Source: Labilibaculum antarcticum
Lineage (GTDB): Bacteria > Bacteroidota > Bacteroidia > Bacteroidales > Marinifilaceae
Reading direction: 5' to 3'
DNA: 64,000 nucleotides
NCBI RefSeq assembly: GCF_002356295.1
Contig: NZ_AP018042.1
Location: forward strand, 3,256,361-3,320,360
Position numbers and translations under genes: made by a program. Numbering within the stretch: the stretch's first letter is position 1; each line of letters begins with the position of its first letter. Shown in pieces: positions 15,180 through 23,869 of this stretch. The notes under the pieces are model-generated. The model made no database searches. It was not told where the DNA came from and saw nothing but the letters and a program-made list of their open reading frames with translations.

Positions 15180-16136
15180 ATGATAGAAACTTGTCTATAC
15201 TGTTACAAGCCTTTGAAAAAAGGACAAATCGATTTTCATCCAGCATGCTGTAAGAAAATATTTAATTCCAAAGAGGTGCCCGAACTGGACTACTCCGAAG
15301 ATCAAATGTTAGAATTGGCTGATCAGGTCATTAAAAGTCAAATTGCAGTAACAGGGGTTCAGCCCAAACTTTCTTTGGAAATTGCAAAGAATCCAGAAGA
15401 TGAAAAAGAAAGACGTTTTACCATTGTGGGCCTATGGGGAGGCTATATTTTAAAACCACCAACAAAGCAATTTCCGAGTTTGCCTGAATTGGAAGATCTT
15501 ACCATGAATTTGGCAACGCTTTCGAAGATTGCTACTGTGCCACATTCATTAATTCGTTTAAATAATGGTAAGCTTGCTTATATCACCAAGAGAATAGATC
15601 GGGTAGAGGGGAAGAAGATCCACATGGAAGATATGTGCCAATTAACCGAGAGACTAACGGAATTCAAATACCGTGGATCTTATGAGCAAATAGGGAAAGC
15701 GATACAGAAATATTCAAGCAATCCGGGTTTGGATCTCATTAATTTCTTTGAGCAGGTCTTGTTTTCTTTTCTGACGGGTAATGCCGATATGCATTTGAAG
15801 AATTTCTCCTTGATAAATAATCCGGTATTAGGCTATGTGTTAACTCCGGCATATGATATGCTTTCAACAGTACTCGTAATGAGTGACGATGATGAGGATT
15901 TAGCATTAACACTCAATGCAAAAAAGAAGAAGATTAAGCGTAAAGATTTCATCTTTGCCTTTGATCTGTTTGAAATGCCCGAGAAAACACAAAATAATAT
16001 TTTTGCAAAATTTGAGAAAACGATGCCTTCTTGGGTTGAAATGATTGATGTTAGTTTTCTTCCTTCAGAAATGAAAAAAGCCTATATCGTATTAATTAAA
16101 GAGCGGGCTAAGAGATTGGATATGAAAATTGAATAG
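15180..16136 (+). CDS. hipT: HipT-like serine/threonine kinase toxin
   Basis: This is a HipA-type kinase without the N-terminal subdomain, about 318 residues from the ATG at 15180; an in-frame TTG at 15162 is a less likely start. It begins with a cysteine/histidine cluster (CLYCYKPL ... FHPACCKK), which could bind zinc. The glycine-rich loop TGVQPKLSLEI, the catalytic loop GNADMHLKNFSL at about 200-211, and TPAYDML for metal binding all follow. All kinase residues appear intact. In E. coli HipT phosphorylates tryptophanyl-tRNA synthetase; the target here is not known. A gap of 32 bp separates it from hipS. Confidence 0.84.
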   Translation: MIETCLYCYKPLKKGQIDFHPACCKKIFNSKEVPELDYSEDQMLELADQVIKSQIAVTGVQPKLSLEIAKNPEDEKERRFTIVGLWGGYILKPPTKQFPSLPELEDLTMNLATLSKIATVPHSLIRLNNGKLAYITKRIDRVEGKKIHMEDMCQLTERLTEFKYRGSYEQIGKAIQKYSSNPGLDLINFFEQVLFSFLTGNADMHLKNFSLINNPVLGYVLTPAYDMLSTVLVMSDDDEDLALTLNAKKKKIKRKDFIFAFDLFEMPEKTQNNIFAKFEKTMPSWVEMIDVSFLPSEMKKAYIVLIKERAKRLDMKIE

Positions 16137-16160
16137 AAAATATGGCGTTCTCTCCTTTGT
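16136..16160 (+). repeat. Third copy of the 25-bp hip-flanking repeat
   Basis: GAAAATATGGCGTTCTCTCC follows the hipT stop codon directly. It matches the repeats that flank the hipBA module (10154, 11860). This suggests that both hip modules arrived or recombined with the same flanking DNA. Confidence 0.5.
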
Positions 16161-16276
16161 TAATAGCAGCAAAAATATACCCATAACATTAAATAGTTTT
16201 TACAAATACAGCTAAAATTGCTAAAAGTATCATACATTATTAGTCTTGAATTTAATGATGGAAGAGTATAAACGGT

Positions 16277-17500
16277 CTACTTGAGTTTCTTTTTTAGTTT
16301 GATCATGTCTTTGCTGACTTTTTCATTAACAACTTTAGAATAAATCTGTGTTGTACGAATGCTTTTATGACCAAGCATAGAACTAATTGATTCAATTGGA
16401 ACTCCATTGGCTAAAGTAACTGTTGTTGCGAAAGTATGGCGTGCAATGTGAAAGGTTATGTTTTTATCGATAGATGCTAAGTCTGCAAGTTCTTTTAAGT
16501 AGGCATTTAATTTTTGATTGCTAAAATTTGGGAAAATGTGATCGTCAGTTTTCTTCCCGGGAAAATCTTCATATTTTATAACAAGCTCAGCAGCTTTTGG
16601 AAGTAAAGGAATGTTGGATGGAGTCTTGGTCTTATTGCGTTCCGTAATAATCCATTTGTATCCATCTATGCCAATTCGAATATTGTCTTTTGTCAGATTT
16701 GAAATGTCAACATAGGCAAGCCCAGAGTAGCAAGCGAAAATGAACATGTCACGAACCATGTTGAGGCGCATAACAGAAAGTTTGAGGGCCTCTAATCTTT
16801 GCAATTCTTCTTTGTTGATATATTCTCGTTTTACTTCAACTAGTTTTGCTTGGTATTTAGCAAAGGGATCTCTGTCTAACCATTCATTTTTGATCGCAAG
16901 GTTGATCACTTTTCGTACATTCTTAATATACTTTAACGTGCTATTGTGATTGCATTTGCGTACTGTCTTGAAATAGTGTTCAAGGTCTGTGATAAAGGAA
17001 TATTTTATTTGACGTAAAGGAATATCTTTTCGTTTGTATTGATGATTTAAGAATCTTTGAACGTGATCAATTGTTGTATCATATCGTTTTACCGTAGCGG
17101 GAGCATAGCTAAGTCCTACTAATTCTTTCATTTGTTGGTTGTGGTATTCGAAAACTTCGAGGAGACTTCTTTGGTCTTCTTCTATGCCTAAAAATCTTTC
17201 TTTTAATTTTTTTGCAGTAACGAAATCTCCATTTTTTATCATCTCAGTATGGTGATCATAAAGATTATTGCGAAGCGTATCTAGGAAATAATTGAGGTGG
17301 GTGCCGCCTATCTTTTTTGCATTTGCCCTACCTGTTTTACTGTCCCAGTCACCCTGCGAAATGGATCTGCCAGTTGAAACCTCAATGCGTTCATCTCCTA
17401 TTGCAGCACGCATGTATATTGGGTATTCGCCGATTTTGTTTTCTTTGTTTTTCCTCAATAGGAAACTGATATTTAAAATTGAGAATGAATTCATGACCAA
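16277..17500 (-). CDS. Tyrosine recombinase (island integrase)
   Basis: This 407-residue site-specific integrase is of the Bacteroidota conjugative/mobile-element type. It has an N-terminal arm-binding domain (FSILNISFLLRKNKENKIGE), a SAM-like core-binding domain (about 110-210) and a catalytic domain. HIARHTF gives His351 and Arg354, LGHKSIRTT gives His378, and IYSKV gives the nucleophile Tyr387. At the usual first-arginine position the motif reads YSGLAYVDI, with no Arg, a feature known from some Bacteroidota integrases such as IntDOT. It lies between hipT (convergent) and the 3' end of ssrA. It probably inserted the island to its left. It appears intact. Confidence 0.87.
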   Translation of the reverse strand: MVMNSFSILNISFLLRKNKENKIGEYPIYMRAAIGDERIEVSTGRSISQGDWDSKTGRANAKKIGGTHLNYFLDTLRNNLYDHHTEMIKNGDFVTAKKLKERFLGIEEDQRSLLEVFEYHNQQMKELVGLSYAPATVKRYDTTIDHVQRFLNHQYKRKDIPLRQIKYSFITDLEHYFKTVRKCNHNSTLKYIKNVRKVINLAIKNEWLDRDPFAKYQAKLVEVKREYINKEELQRLEALKLSVMRLNMVRDMFIFACYSGLAYVDISNLTKDNIRIGIDGYKWIITERNKTKTPSNIPLLPKAAELVIKYEDFPGKKTDDHIFPNFSNQKLNAYLKELADLASIDKNITFHIARHTFATTVTLANGVPIESISSMLGHKSIRTTQIYSKVVNEKVSKDMIKLKKKLK

Positions 17501-17655
17501 TAATTATGTTTATTTGTTTTATTGCATCGTATTGAGCTAAATTTAAGATGAGCCGTTTTGTTAACTCAAATTACAAAAAAAACAATTAATTGTCAAGCTT
17601 AAAAAATTATTAAAATTATTTAATAATTTTCAGGTCAGTTAGTTATGGAGATTCT

Positions 17656-17688
17656 GGTGACCTCTGTGTTAAATAGGTTTAGGTCACC
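17656..17688. other. Inverted repeat between integrase and ssrA, candidate recombination site
   Basis: GGTGACCT (17656-17663) and AGGTCACC (17681-17688) are perfect 8-bp arms with a 17-bp spacer, 156 bp upstream of the integrase start. This could be an integrase or excisionase binding site. There is no other explanation in the 300-bp gap, and the evidence is positional only. Confidence 0.35.
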
Positions 17689-17743
17689 TGAGGGTTCACC
17701 CAAGTAATGGTTTTATATGGGGTTAGATGGCGTTAAATAAAAT

Positions 17744-17774
17744 AAAAAAAACTGTAAATCGCTTGATTTACAGT
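17744..17774 (-). terminator. Rho-independent terminator of ssrA
   Basis: ACTGTAAATC, loop GCTT, GATTTACAGT (17751-17774) is a perfect 10-bp stem. On the minus strand it is followed by a run of seven T. It lies 29 bp beyond the tmRNA 3' end. Confidence 0.85.
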
Positions 17775-17802
17775 CTTTTGCTCTTAAATGAATCATAATA
17801 AG

Positions 17803-18202
17803 TGGAGCTGCAGGGAATCGAACCCTGGTCCAAACACGCGATCAATAAGCTTTCTACATGTGTAGTGATTTATTAATTTTCGTACAAAGTTAGGGAAAGC
17901 ACACCCGAGACTTTATCTTATCTTCTTAATTTCGCCCACTTCCCAAAGCATGAAGCAGACTAACCCTGAATTGATAGCATCCAATTACTCACCGGAACAA
18001 GGTGGAAACCATGAGTTGGATGTCTCGTCTCCACTCCTAGAGTGGTGATGAAGCATTAATCTACTTGATTCGATTAAGCAGCAAGAGCGTAGTTATTTTC
18101 GCCAATTGAAAAGTTTGATATCCGATATTTACGAGCTGGAATAACAACGCTCGACATGCTTACATACTAATTCTACATGCTGTCAAAATCCACGTCAGCC
18201 CC
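17803..18202 (-). ncRNA. ssrA: tmRNA (SsrA)
   Basis: The RNA is about 400 nt on the minus strand. The 5' end GGGGCTGACG pairs with CAGCTCCA at the 3' end to form the tRNA-like acceptor stem. The T-arm is GGTTCGATTCC. The CCA is not encoded (CTT follows). The resume codon and tag lie at 18074-18103 and encode GENNYALAA and stop, a tag typical of Bacteroidota. tmRNA rescues stalled ribosomes and marks nascent chains for proteolysis. The integrase gene just downstream suggests that the 3' end has served as an attachment site. Confidence 0.95.
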
Positions 18203-18212
18203 AGAATTGATA

Positions 18213-18220
18213 CAAAATTA
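18213..18220 (-). promoter_or_regulatory. Promoter -7 element of ssrA
   Basis: The minus strand reads TAATTTTG, matching the Bacteroidota -7 consensus TAnnTTTG, 10 bp before the mature 5' GGGG of tmRNA. I see no clear -33 TTTG. The rest of the gap to 18515 holds nothing else I can support. Confidence 0.55.
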
Positions 18221-18514
18221 GTAAAATTCCCACAGTTCACGTGATTTTTTCATGGAAAGCTTTCGGAATATGCATTATATTTTAGTTCGTGTTGATAGAA
18301 GCTTAAGGATCAGTAATGAATAAATAGTGTAATGGGGTTTGTTTAGATATTGCTTGTGATCGAATCGGTTTGGTGATTGCTAAGCTGAGAGATTGATTTC
18401 CTATTGTAATTAAATAATTAATTGAGCATGAATACAGAGATTCGTACTTTTTATTATTATCTTAATAGTCATTAATTGCATTAAATCACACACTTGCGTT
18501 AATAAAGGAATCGT

Positions 18515-19747
18515 ATGAACAAAAGAATTAGAATCGGAGTACTTCGGGAAACTAAAAATCCACCTGATAGAAGAGTCGCAATTCCGCCGGTAACAGGCCT
18601 GCAAATTCTTAATAAATACCCTAATGTTAGTATATTCATTCAGCCGAGTGATATTCGTTGTTTTTCCGATGTGGAATATCGAGAACAAGGATTTTTTTTA
18701 ACGGAAGACTTACGGGATTGTGATATCCTGATTGGAGTGAAAGAGGTTGCCATTCCGACTTTAATTCCCAATAAAACCTATTTGTTTTTTTCACATGTTG
18801 CAAAAAAGCAAATCTATAATAGAGAGTTGTTGCTTCAAATAATCAAAAGAAATATAACCTTGATTGATTATGAGTATTTGAAAGATAATTGTAATAAACG
18901 TTTGGTGGCTTTTGGTCATTGGGCTGGTGTGGTAGGCGCATACAAGGCGCTCGTAGCTAGAGGTTTGCGTACCGACTTCTTCGATTTACCACCAGCTAGT
19001 TCTTGTAAGGATATGGAAGAGATGTATTTACATCTTAAAAAAATTAGTTTAAAACCCATAAAAATATTAATTACCGGAGGTGGACGAGTTGCAATGGGAG
19101 CCATGCAGACACTTCGAATTTTAAATTTAAAAGAGGTTACGCCGGAACAATTTTTAAAAGAAAATTTCAAAGAGCCAGTCGTTTGTCGAATTGATCCAGA
19201 AAACTATGTGGAACGGAAAGATGGAATTGAATTTAATCTTCAGGATTTTTACGATAACCCTGAAATGTATCAATCAACATTTAAGCCTTTTACTAAAGTA
19301 ACTGATTTATTTATTGCATGTCATTACTGGGATCCAAAGTCGCCTAAGTTTATATGTGCAGAAGATTACAAAGATGAGGATTTTAACATCTCTGTAATAG
19401 CAGATGTTAGTTGTGATTTAAATGGCCCCATTGTATCAACCCTTCGCGCTTCAACAATTGCATCCTCATTTTATGGTTACGATCGATTTAGTGAAGAGGA
19501 GGCTATTCCTTTTGTAGATAAGAGAAATGTCACAGTTATGGCTGTCGATAATTTGCCTGGTGAATTGCCTCGTGATTCTTCAATTGATTTTGGAGAGGCT
19601 TTGTATCAGAATGTGTATGAAGCGCTTTTAGCTGATGACCCAGATGGAATAATTGAGCGGGCAACAATTGTGAAAGAGGGCTGGTTGACACCTCAATTTG
19701 CATATCTTCAGGATTACCTGGAAGGAAAAGAAGCTGTGAAAGTATAA
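18515..19747 (+). CDS. NAD(P)-dependent oxidoreductase, saccharopine/alanine dehydrogenase-like
   Basis: The 410-residue protein has an AlaDH/PNT-type N-terminal domain (RIGVLRETKNPPDRRVAIPP). A central Rossmann motif follows (KILITGGGRVAMGAMQTLRI at about 182). The C-terminal part has ADVSCDLNGPI and VMAVDNLPGELPRDSS, a segment typical of lysine-forming saccharopine dehydrogenases and their bacterial relatives. The exact substrate cannot be told from sequence. The gene is separate from the island and is followed by a bidirectional terminator shared with rpe. Confidence 0.8.
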   Translation: MNKRIRIGVLRETKNPPDRRVAIPPVTGLQILNKYPNVSIFIQPSDIRCFSDVEYREQGFFLTEDLRDCDILIGVKEVAIPTLIPNKTYLFFSHVAKKQIYNRELLLQIIKRNITLIDYEYLKDNCNKRLVAFGHWAGVVGAYKALVARGLRTDFFDLPPASSCKDMEEMYLHLKKISLKPIKILITGGGRVAMGAMQTLRILNLKEVTPEQFLKENFKEPVVCRIDPENYVERKDGIEFNLQDFYDNPEMYQSTFKPFTKVTDLFIACHYWDPKSPKFICAEDYKDEDFNISVIADVSCDLNGPIVSTLRASTIASSFYGYDRFSEEEAIPFVDKRNVTVMAVDNLPGELPRDSSIDFGEALYQNVYEALLADDPDGIIERATIVKEGWLTPQFAYLQDYLEGKEAVKV

Positions 19748-19752
19748 AAAAA

Positions 19753-19786
19753 AAGACCAAATGTGTGTGCATTTGGTCTTCTAAAT
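19753..19786. terminator. Bidirectional terminator between the 18515 gene and rpe
   Basis: AAGACCAAATG, loop TGTGTG, CATTTGGTCTT forms an 11-bp stem with an A-run on the left and T-rich sequence on the right. It can therefore serve both convergent genes. Confidence 0.85.
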
Positions 19787-19787
19787 T

Positions 19788-20438
19788 TTATAGATTTTTC
19801 AGATCGGATATGGTTTGGTTTGGGTCATCTGACCTAAATACAAAGCTTCCGGCAACTAAAGCATTGGCTCCAGCTTCGACTAATTTCTTTCCTGTTTCCA
19901 GATTCACACCTCCATCAATTTCAATAGTAACAGAAGCATTTTTTTCTTTAATTAGTTGAACTAGTTTTTCAACTTTAGCATAGGTGTTCTCGATAAAACT
20001 TTGACCGCCAAAACCGGGATTTACACTCATTAACAGAACTAAATCAATATCCGTAATAATTTCTTCTAAAACTGAAACCGGAGTATGAGGGTTTAGCGAT
20101 ACACCGGCTTTCATGCCATGGCTGTGAATGTTTTGAATTGTACGGTGCAGATGAGTGCACGCTTCGTAATGAACCGTTAAAATATCAGCTCCTGCCTTTT
20201 TAAAAGCTTCAACATATCGGTCTGGATCAATAATCATCAGATGAACATCTAATGGCTTTTCAGCAATTTTTTTTATCTGCTCTACAATAGGCAATCCGTA
20301 TGATATGTTAGGTACAAATACCCCATCCATAATGTCAAGGTGAAACCAATCGGCTTGACTGTTGTTCACCATTTCGATATCGGTCTTTAAATTTGTGAAA
20401 TCAGCCGCTAATAGCGAAGGGGAAATTAATGTTTGCAT
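19788..20438 (-). CDS. rpe: Ribulose-phosphate 3-epimerase
   Basis: The 216-residue TIM barrel has the family landmarks ISPSLLAADF, FHLDIMDGVFVPNIS, DVHLMI, LLMSVNPGFGGQSFI and EIDGGVN. These contain the metal ligands and catalytic aspartates. It interconverts ribulose 5-phosphate and xylulose 5-phosphate in the pentose phosphate pathway. It is convergent with the dehydrogenase and 111 bp downstream of rpoD on the same strand. A -7 promoter element lies before it, so it need not depend on rpoD transcription. The length is normal for the family. Confidence 0.96.
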   Translation of the reverse strand: MQTLISPSLLAADFTNLKTDIEMVNNSQADWFHLDIMDGVFVPNISYGLPIVEQIKKIAEKPLDVHLMIIDPDRYVEAFKKAGADILTVHYEACTHLHRTIQNIHSHGMKAGVSLNPHTPVSVLEEIITDIDLVLLMSVNPGFGGQSFIENTYAKVEKLVQLIKEKNASVTIEIDGGVNLETGKKLVEAGANALVAGSFVFRSDDPNQTISDLKNL

Positions 20439-20464
20439 TTGGTTGTTTACGTTTAAATATGGCG

Positions 20465-20472
20465 CAAATATA
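20465..20472 (-). promoter_or_regulatory. Promoter -7 element of rpe
   Basis: The minus strand reads TATATTTG, a perfect TAnnTTTG, 27 bp before the rpe start. No clear -33 box is seen. Confidence 0.45.
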
Positions 20473-20549
20473 ATTAAAAAAGGACAAGAGTAGGTAAATG
20501 AAAATTCACCATTAATTCTTATCCTTTCCTTTTCACCCTAAAATGTTTA

Positions 20550-21416
20550 TTATTCTCCTAAATAAGTTTTAAGTATTTTACTTCGGAACGTTGTTTTCAT
20601 TCGTTTGATTGCCTTCTCTTTAATCTGGCGAACTCGTTCTCGTGTTAGACCAAATTCTTTCCCAATTTCTTCAAGAGAGTAGGGTGGTTTCCCATTTAAA
20701 CCAAAATACAATCTAATAATAGAAGCTTCGCGTTTCGAAAGAGTCGATAAGGATCTGTCAATTTCTTTACGAAGAGAATCCCGAATTAGCTTTTGATCCG
20801 GACTAATTTCATCACTACTAAGTAGTATGTCGTAAAGAGTATTTTCTTCATCAGGATTTATTGGAGCATCCATTGAGATGTGCCTGCCAGAAGCTTTAAG
20901 TGCTTCTTTTACGTCTTTAGGACTCATTTCTAATATAACAGCAATTTCTTCAGGGGAAGGTTCCCGCTGATACTCTTGCTCTAATTGAGCGAATGTTTTG
21001 TTGATTTTATTAATTGAACCAATTTTGTTTAATGGCAGTCGCACAATTCTAGCTTGTTCGGCCAAAGCTTGTAAAATAGATTGCCTAATCCACCAAACAG
21101 CGTAAGATATGAACTTGAAACCTCTGGTTTCATCAAATCGTTGAGCTGCTTTAATTAGTCCTAAGTTTCCTTCATTAATCAAATCGGGGAGACTAAGTCC
21201 TTGATTTTGATATTGTTTGGATACGGAAACAACAAAACGCAGATTGCATTTTATTAGTCGATCCAGAGCTTTTTTATTGCCTTTCTTTATTTCCCTGGCT
21301 AGTTGAACCTCCTCTTCCGCAGAAATAAGATCGACTTTCCCAATTTCATGTAGATACTTGTCAAGTGACGGAGTTTCTCTGTTGGTTACCTGTTTAGTGA
21401 TCTTTAGTTGTCTCAT
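20550..21416 (-). CDS. rpoD: Primary RNA polymerase sigma factor RpoD/SigA
   Basis: The 288-residue protein is the short primary sigma typical of Bacteroidota, without region 1.1. Region 1.2 starts at [16 protein letters not shown]. Region 2 contains [20 protein letters not shown] and [20 protein letters not shown], with the WWIRQ signature. Region 3 is [13 protein letters not shown], and region 4 is [20 protein letters not shown], which contacts the -33 element. It directs housekeeping transcription from TTTG/TAnnTTTG promoters, several of which are visible here. It is transcribed divergently from rho. Confidence 0.96.
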   Translation of the reverse strand: MRQLKITKQVTNRETPSLDKYLHEIGKVDLISAEEEVQLAREIKKGNKKALDRLIKCNLRFVVSVSKQYQNQGLSLPDLINEGNLGLIKAAQRFDETRGFKFISYAVWWIRQSILQALAEQARIVRLPLNKIGSINKINKTFAQLEQEYQREPSPEEIAVILEMSPKDVKEALKASGRHISMDAPINPDEENTLYDILLSSDEISPDQKLIRDSLRKEIDRSLSTLSKREASIIRLYFGLNGKPPYSLEEIGKEFGLTRERVRQIKEKAIKRMKTTFRSKILKTYLGE

Positions 21417-21591
21417 AGTGGATTTTAAATGGTATTTATATCCGAGGGAACACTTCTCGTTTATATATTAAATATAGCAAAATCATTTATAAAAAGAAAT
21501 TTGTGGGGCTTTCAGAAGAGCTATTTTAAGTTTTGATAAACTTATTTTGCAATTTAAAATTTTGGATTTTAGTAATAAAACCATTTATTTT

Positions 21592-21622
21592 TTTGTGAAT
21601 TATAACTAATTCCGTAATATTG
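21592..21622 (+). promoter_or_regulatory. Promoter of rho
   Basis: TTTG at 21592-21595, a 19-bp spacer, and TAATATTG at 21615-21622 fit the Bacteroidota consensus with one mismatch in the -7 box. The 5' leader would be about 110 nt, long enough for autoregulation by Rho, which is known in other bacteria. The rest of the rpoD-rho gap shows nothing further. Confidence 0.55.
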
Positions 21623-21739
21623 CAATTGAATTCAGATTAATTCTTCTCATTTAGAGGTCGAAAGATCAGGTTTCCTATTTTTCCAAATACAATTTCTATC
21701 TAAACAAAAAATCACCCAAAAAATATTAATATATCATTT

Positions 21740-23587
21740 ATGTACGATATTCTTGAATTAAACAAGAAACTTGTGCCTGAATTACGAGAAATCGCTAAAG
21801 AACTCAACGTTAAAAAAATTGAGTCTTTTAAGAAACAGGATTTAATTTACAGAATCCTTGATCAACAGGCAATTGTAGCTTCTGAAAGGAAAACACCAGA
21901 AAAAAAGACTCCGCTAAAAAGAACTAAGAGTTCTGAAGGAGATAATAAGACTGAGGAAAGTCGATCCAGGTCGATTTTGCCAAAAAGAAGAAAGTCAGAG
22001 CAACCAGCTAAAGATGCTTTAGATGCTGTGGCTCCTCAAGAAGAAAATACAACACAAAAGGAAGCTCCTAGAAAACCTAGAAGAGATAAAAGGCAGGTTG
22101 TAGAAAAAGTGGAAGGTTCTTCAATAGAAGAGAAGAAAGAGGAGCAATCAGATGTTGTGGCTTCAGTTTCTGATTCTGTGACAGATGAAACTGCACAGAC
22201 AGGCGAAAGACCTGTTAGACCACCAAGACCACCAAGACCACCAAGACCACCAAGATCGCCAAGATCAGAACGTCAGGAGAAGACTGAAGGACAGGCGAAG
22301 GTTGAAGGTGAGGCTAAAGCTGAGTTGGAGGTTAAGTCTGAAGGGCAAGAAGTTTCAACTAAAATTGAAAAATCAGAAAGATCTGAGAAATCAGAAAAAC
22401 CTGAAGGACAGGAAAGCCCAACTAGAAAACGTTTTGAAAAACGTGAGAAAGAGAAATTATTTGAATTTGATGGAATAATTAACAATTCAGGTGTTTTGGA
22501 AATCATGCCTGATGGTTATGGATTCCTTCGTTCTTCGGATTATAATTATTTAAATTCTCCTGATGATATATATGTATCACAGTCGCAAATCAAATTGTTT
22601 GGTTTGAAAACTGGTGATACGGTTAATGGAACGATTCGTCCTCCAAAAGAAGGTGAGAAATATTTTCCATTAATTAAGGTCTCGAAAATTAACGGCAGAT
22701 TACCTGAGGTAATTCGGGATCGTGTGCCTTTTGATCATTTGACTCCTTTATTTCCTAATGAGAAATTTAACTTGACTGGAAAAGGAATGAACACTATGTC
22801 AACACGTCTTGTTGATATGTTTGCTCCTATTGGGAAAGGACAACGAGGACTTATTGTTGCGCAGCCAAAAACAGGTAAAACTGTTCTTTTGAAAGAAATT
22901 GCCAATGCTATTGCTTCAAACAATCCTGAAGCTTACATGATCATTTTATTGATTGATGAGCGTCCTGAAGAGGTTACAGATATGGCTCGTAGCGTAAATG
23001 CAGAGGTTATTTCATCTACTTTTGATGAGCCGGCTGAGCGCCATGTACGTGTTGCTAATATCGTTTTGGAGAAAGCTAAACGTATGGTAGAGTGTGGTCA
23101 TGATGTTGTAATTCTATTGGATTCAATAACTCGATTAGCTCGTGCCTACAATACTGTTTCTCCTGCGTCAGGTAAAGTTCTTTCTGGAGGTGTGGATGCA
23201 AATGCATTGCACAAACCAAAACGTTTCTTTGGTGCAGCAAGAAATATCGAGAATGGTGGATCGCTTACTATTTTAGCGACAGCATTGACTGATACGGGTT
23301 CTAAAATGGATGATGTTATCTTTGAAGAATTTAAAGGTACTGGTAATATGGAGCTTCAATTAGATCGTAAGTTATCTAACAAGCGCATCTTCCCAGCAGT
23401 TGATATTACGGCATCAAGTACTCGTCGTGATGATCTGCTTCTTGATCCAAATCAATTGAATCGTATCTGGATTCTTCGAAATTATCTAACAGATATGAAC
23501 TCGATTGAGGCAATGCAATTTTTGCAAGATCGTTTGAGAAAAACAAAATCGAACGAAGAATTCTTAATCTCAATGAACGATAAGTAA
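21740..23587 (+). CDS. rho: Transcription termination factor Rho
   Basis: The 615-residue Rho has a normal N-terminal Rho-N helix bundle ([18 protein letters not shown]). A roughly 190-residue low-complexity insertion rich in Lys, Glu, Arg and Pro follows, then the cold-shock RNA-binding domain ([20 protein letters not shown]). The ATPase domain has P-loop [13 protein letters not shown] at about 373, Walker [16 protein letters not shown], and the conserved [20 protein letters not shown]. Long disordered insertions in Rho are common in Bacteroidota. A 9-bp tandem repeat at 22220-22264 encodes [12 protein letters not shown] within the insertion. Confidence 0.96.
   Translation: MYDILELNKKLVPELREIAKELNVKKIESFKKQDLIYRILDQQAIVASERKTPEKKTPLKRTKSSEGDNKTEESRSRSILPKRRKSEQPAKDALDAVAPQEENTTQKEAPRKPRRDKRQVVEKVEGSSIEEKKEEQSDVVASVSDSVTDETAQTGERPVRPPRPPRPPRPPRSPRSERQEKTEGQAKVEGEAKAELEVKSEGQEVSTKIEKSERSEKSEKPEGQESPTRKRFEKREKEKLFEFDGIINNSGVLEIMPDGYGFLRSSDYNYLNSPDDIYVSQSQIKLFGLKTGDTVNGTIRPPKEGEKYFPLIKVSKINGRLPEVIRDRVPFDHLTPLFPNEKFNLTGKGMNTMSTRLVDMFAPIGKGQRGLIVAQPKTGKTVLLKEIANAIASNNPEAYMIILLIDERPEEVTDMARSVNAEVISSTFDEPAERHVRVANIVLEKAKRMVECGHDVVILLDSITRLARAYNTVSPASGKVLSGGVDANALHKPKRFFGAARNIENGGSLTILATALTDTGSKMDDVIFEEFKGTGNMELQLDRKLSNKRIFPAVDITASSTRRDDLLLDPNQLNRIWILRNYLTDMNSIEAMQFLQDRLRKTKSNEEFLISMNDK
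22220..22264 (+). repeat. 9-bp tandem repeat inside rho
   Basis: There are four exact copies of CCACCAAGA (Pro-Pro-Arg) and one variant (TCGCCAAGA). All are in frame within the disordered insertion of Rho. Copy-number changes by slippage would add or remove PPR units without a frameshift. Confidence 0.85.
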
Positions 23588-23613
23588 ATTACTTTTTGTT
23601 TATAAAAGATATA

Positions 23614-23648
23614 AAAGGGTAGTGATTGTGGTCACTACCCTTTCTTTT
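23614..23648 (+). terminator. Terminator of rho
   Basis: AAAGGGTAGTGA pairs with TCACTACCCTTT around a 6-nt loop, followed by CTTTT. It lies 27 bp after the rho stop. Confidence 0.88.
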
Positions 23649-23841
23649 GCCTTAAACTGAAAATGCTTATTTATATGAAAATCAATTGTGGAGTAGGATT
23701 GGTGTATTGATTGCACGTTAAGACTATTTTTCTTATAGCTAGTGGTTTATGTTTTTGTAGTTCCTTATTTTAAATAAGTATAAATTGCAAAAAGAAAAGC
23801 TTTTTGTAATGTCTAGATAGCAAAATACCGCTTTTATTCTA

Positions 23842-23849
23842 TAGATTTG
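23842..23849 (+). promoter_or_regulatory. Promoter -7 element of the AAA ATPase gene
   Basis: TAGATTTG is a perfect TAnnTTTG, 20 bp before the ATG at 23870. I find no TTTG at the expected -33 distance. Confidence 0.45.
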
Positions 23850-23869
23850 CGAAGTAAACTTTACAGAAA

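Noticed and set aside
3104-17500. Classical integron
   Set aside because: The recombinase is of the Bacteroidota island type, not IntI, lies at the far end, and faces the array. No attI-like site was seen. The array is described only as cassette-like.
22185-22478. 97-residue open frame inside rho ([20 protein letters not shown]...)
   Set aside because: It is a shadow of the low-complexity repeat region of rho in another frame. Its DHQ repeats come from the CCACCAAGA units.
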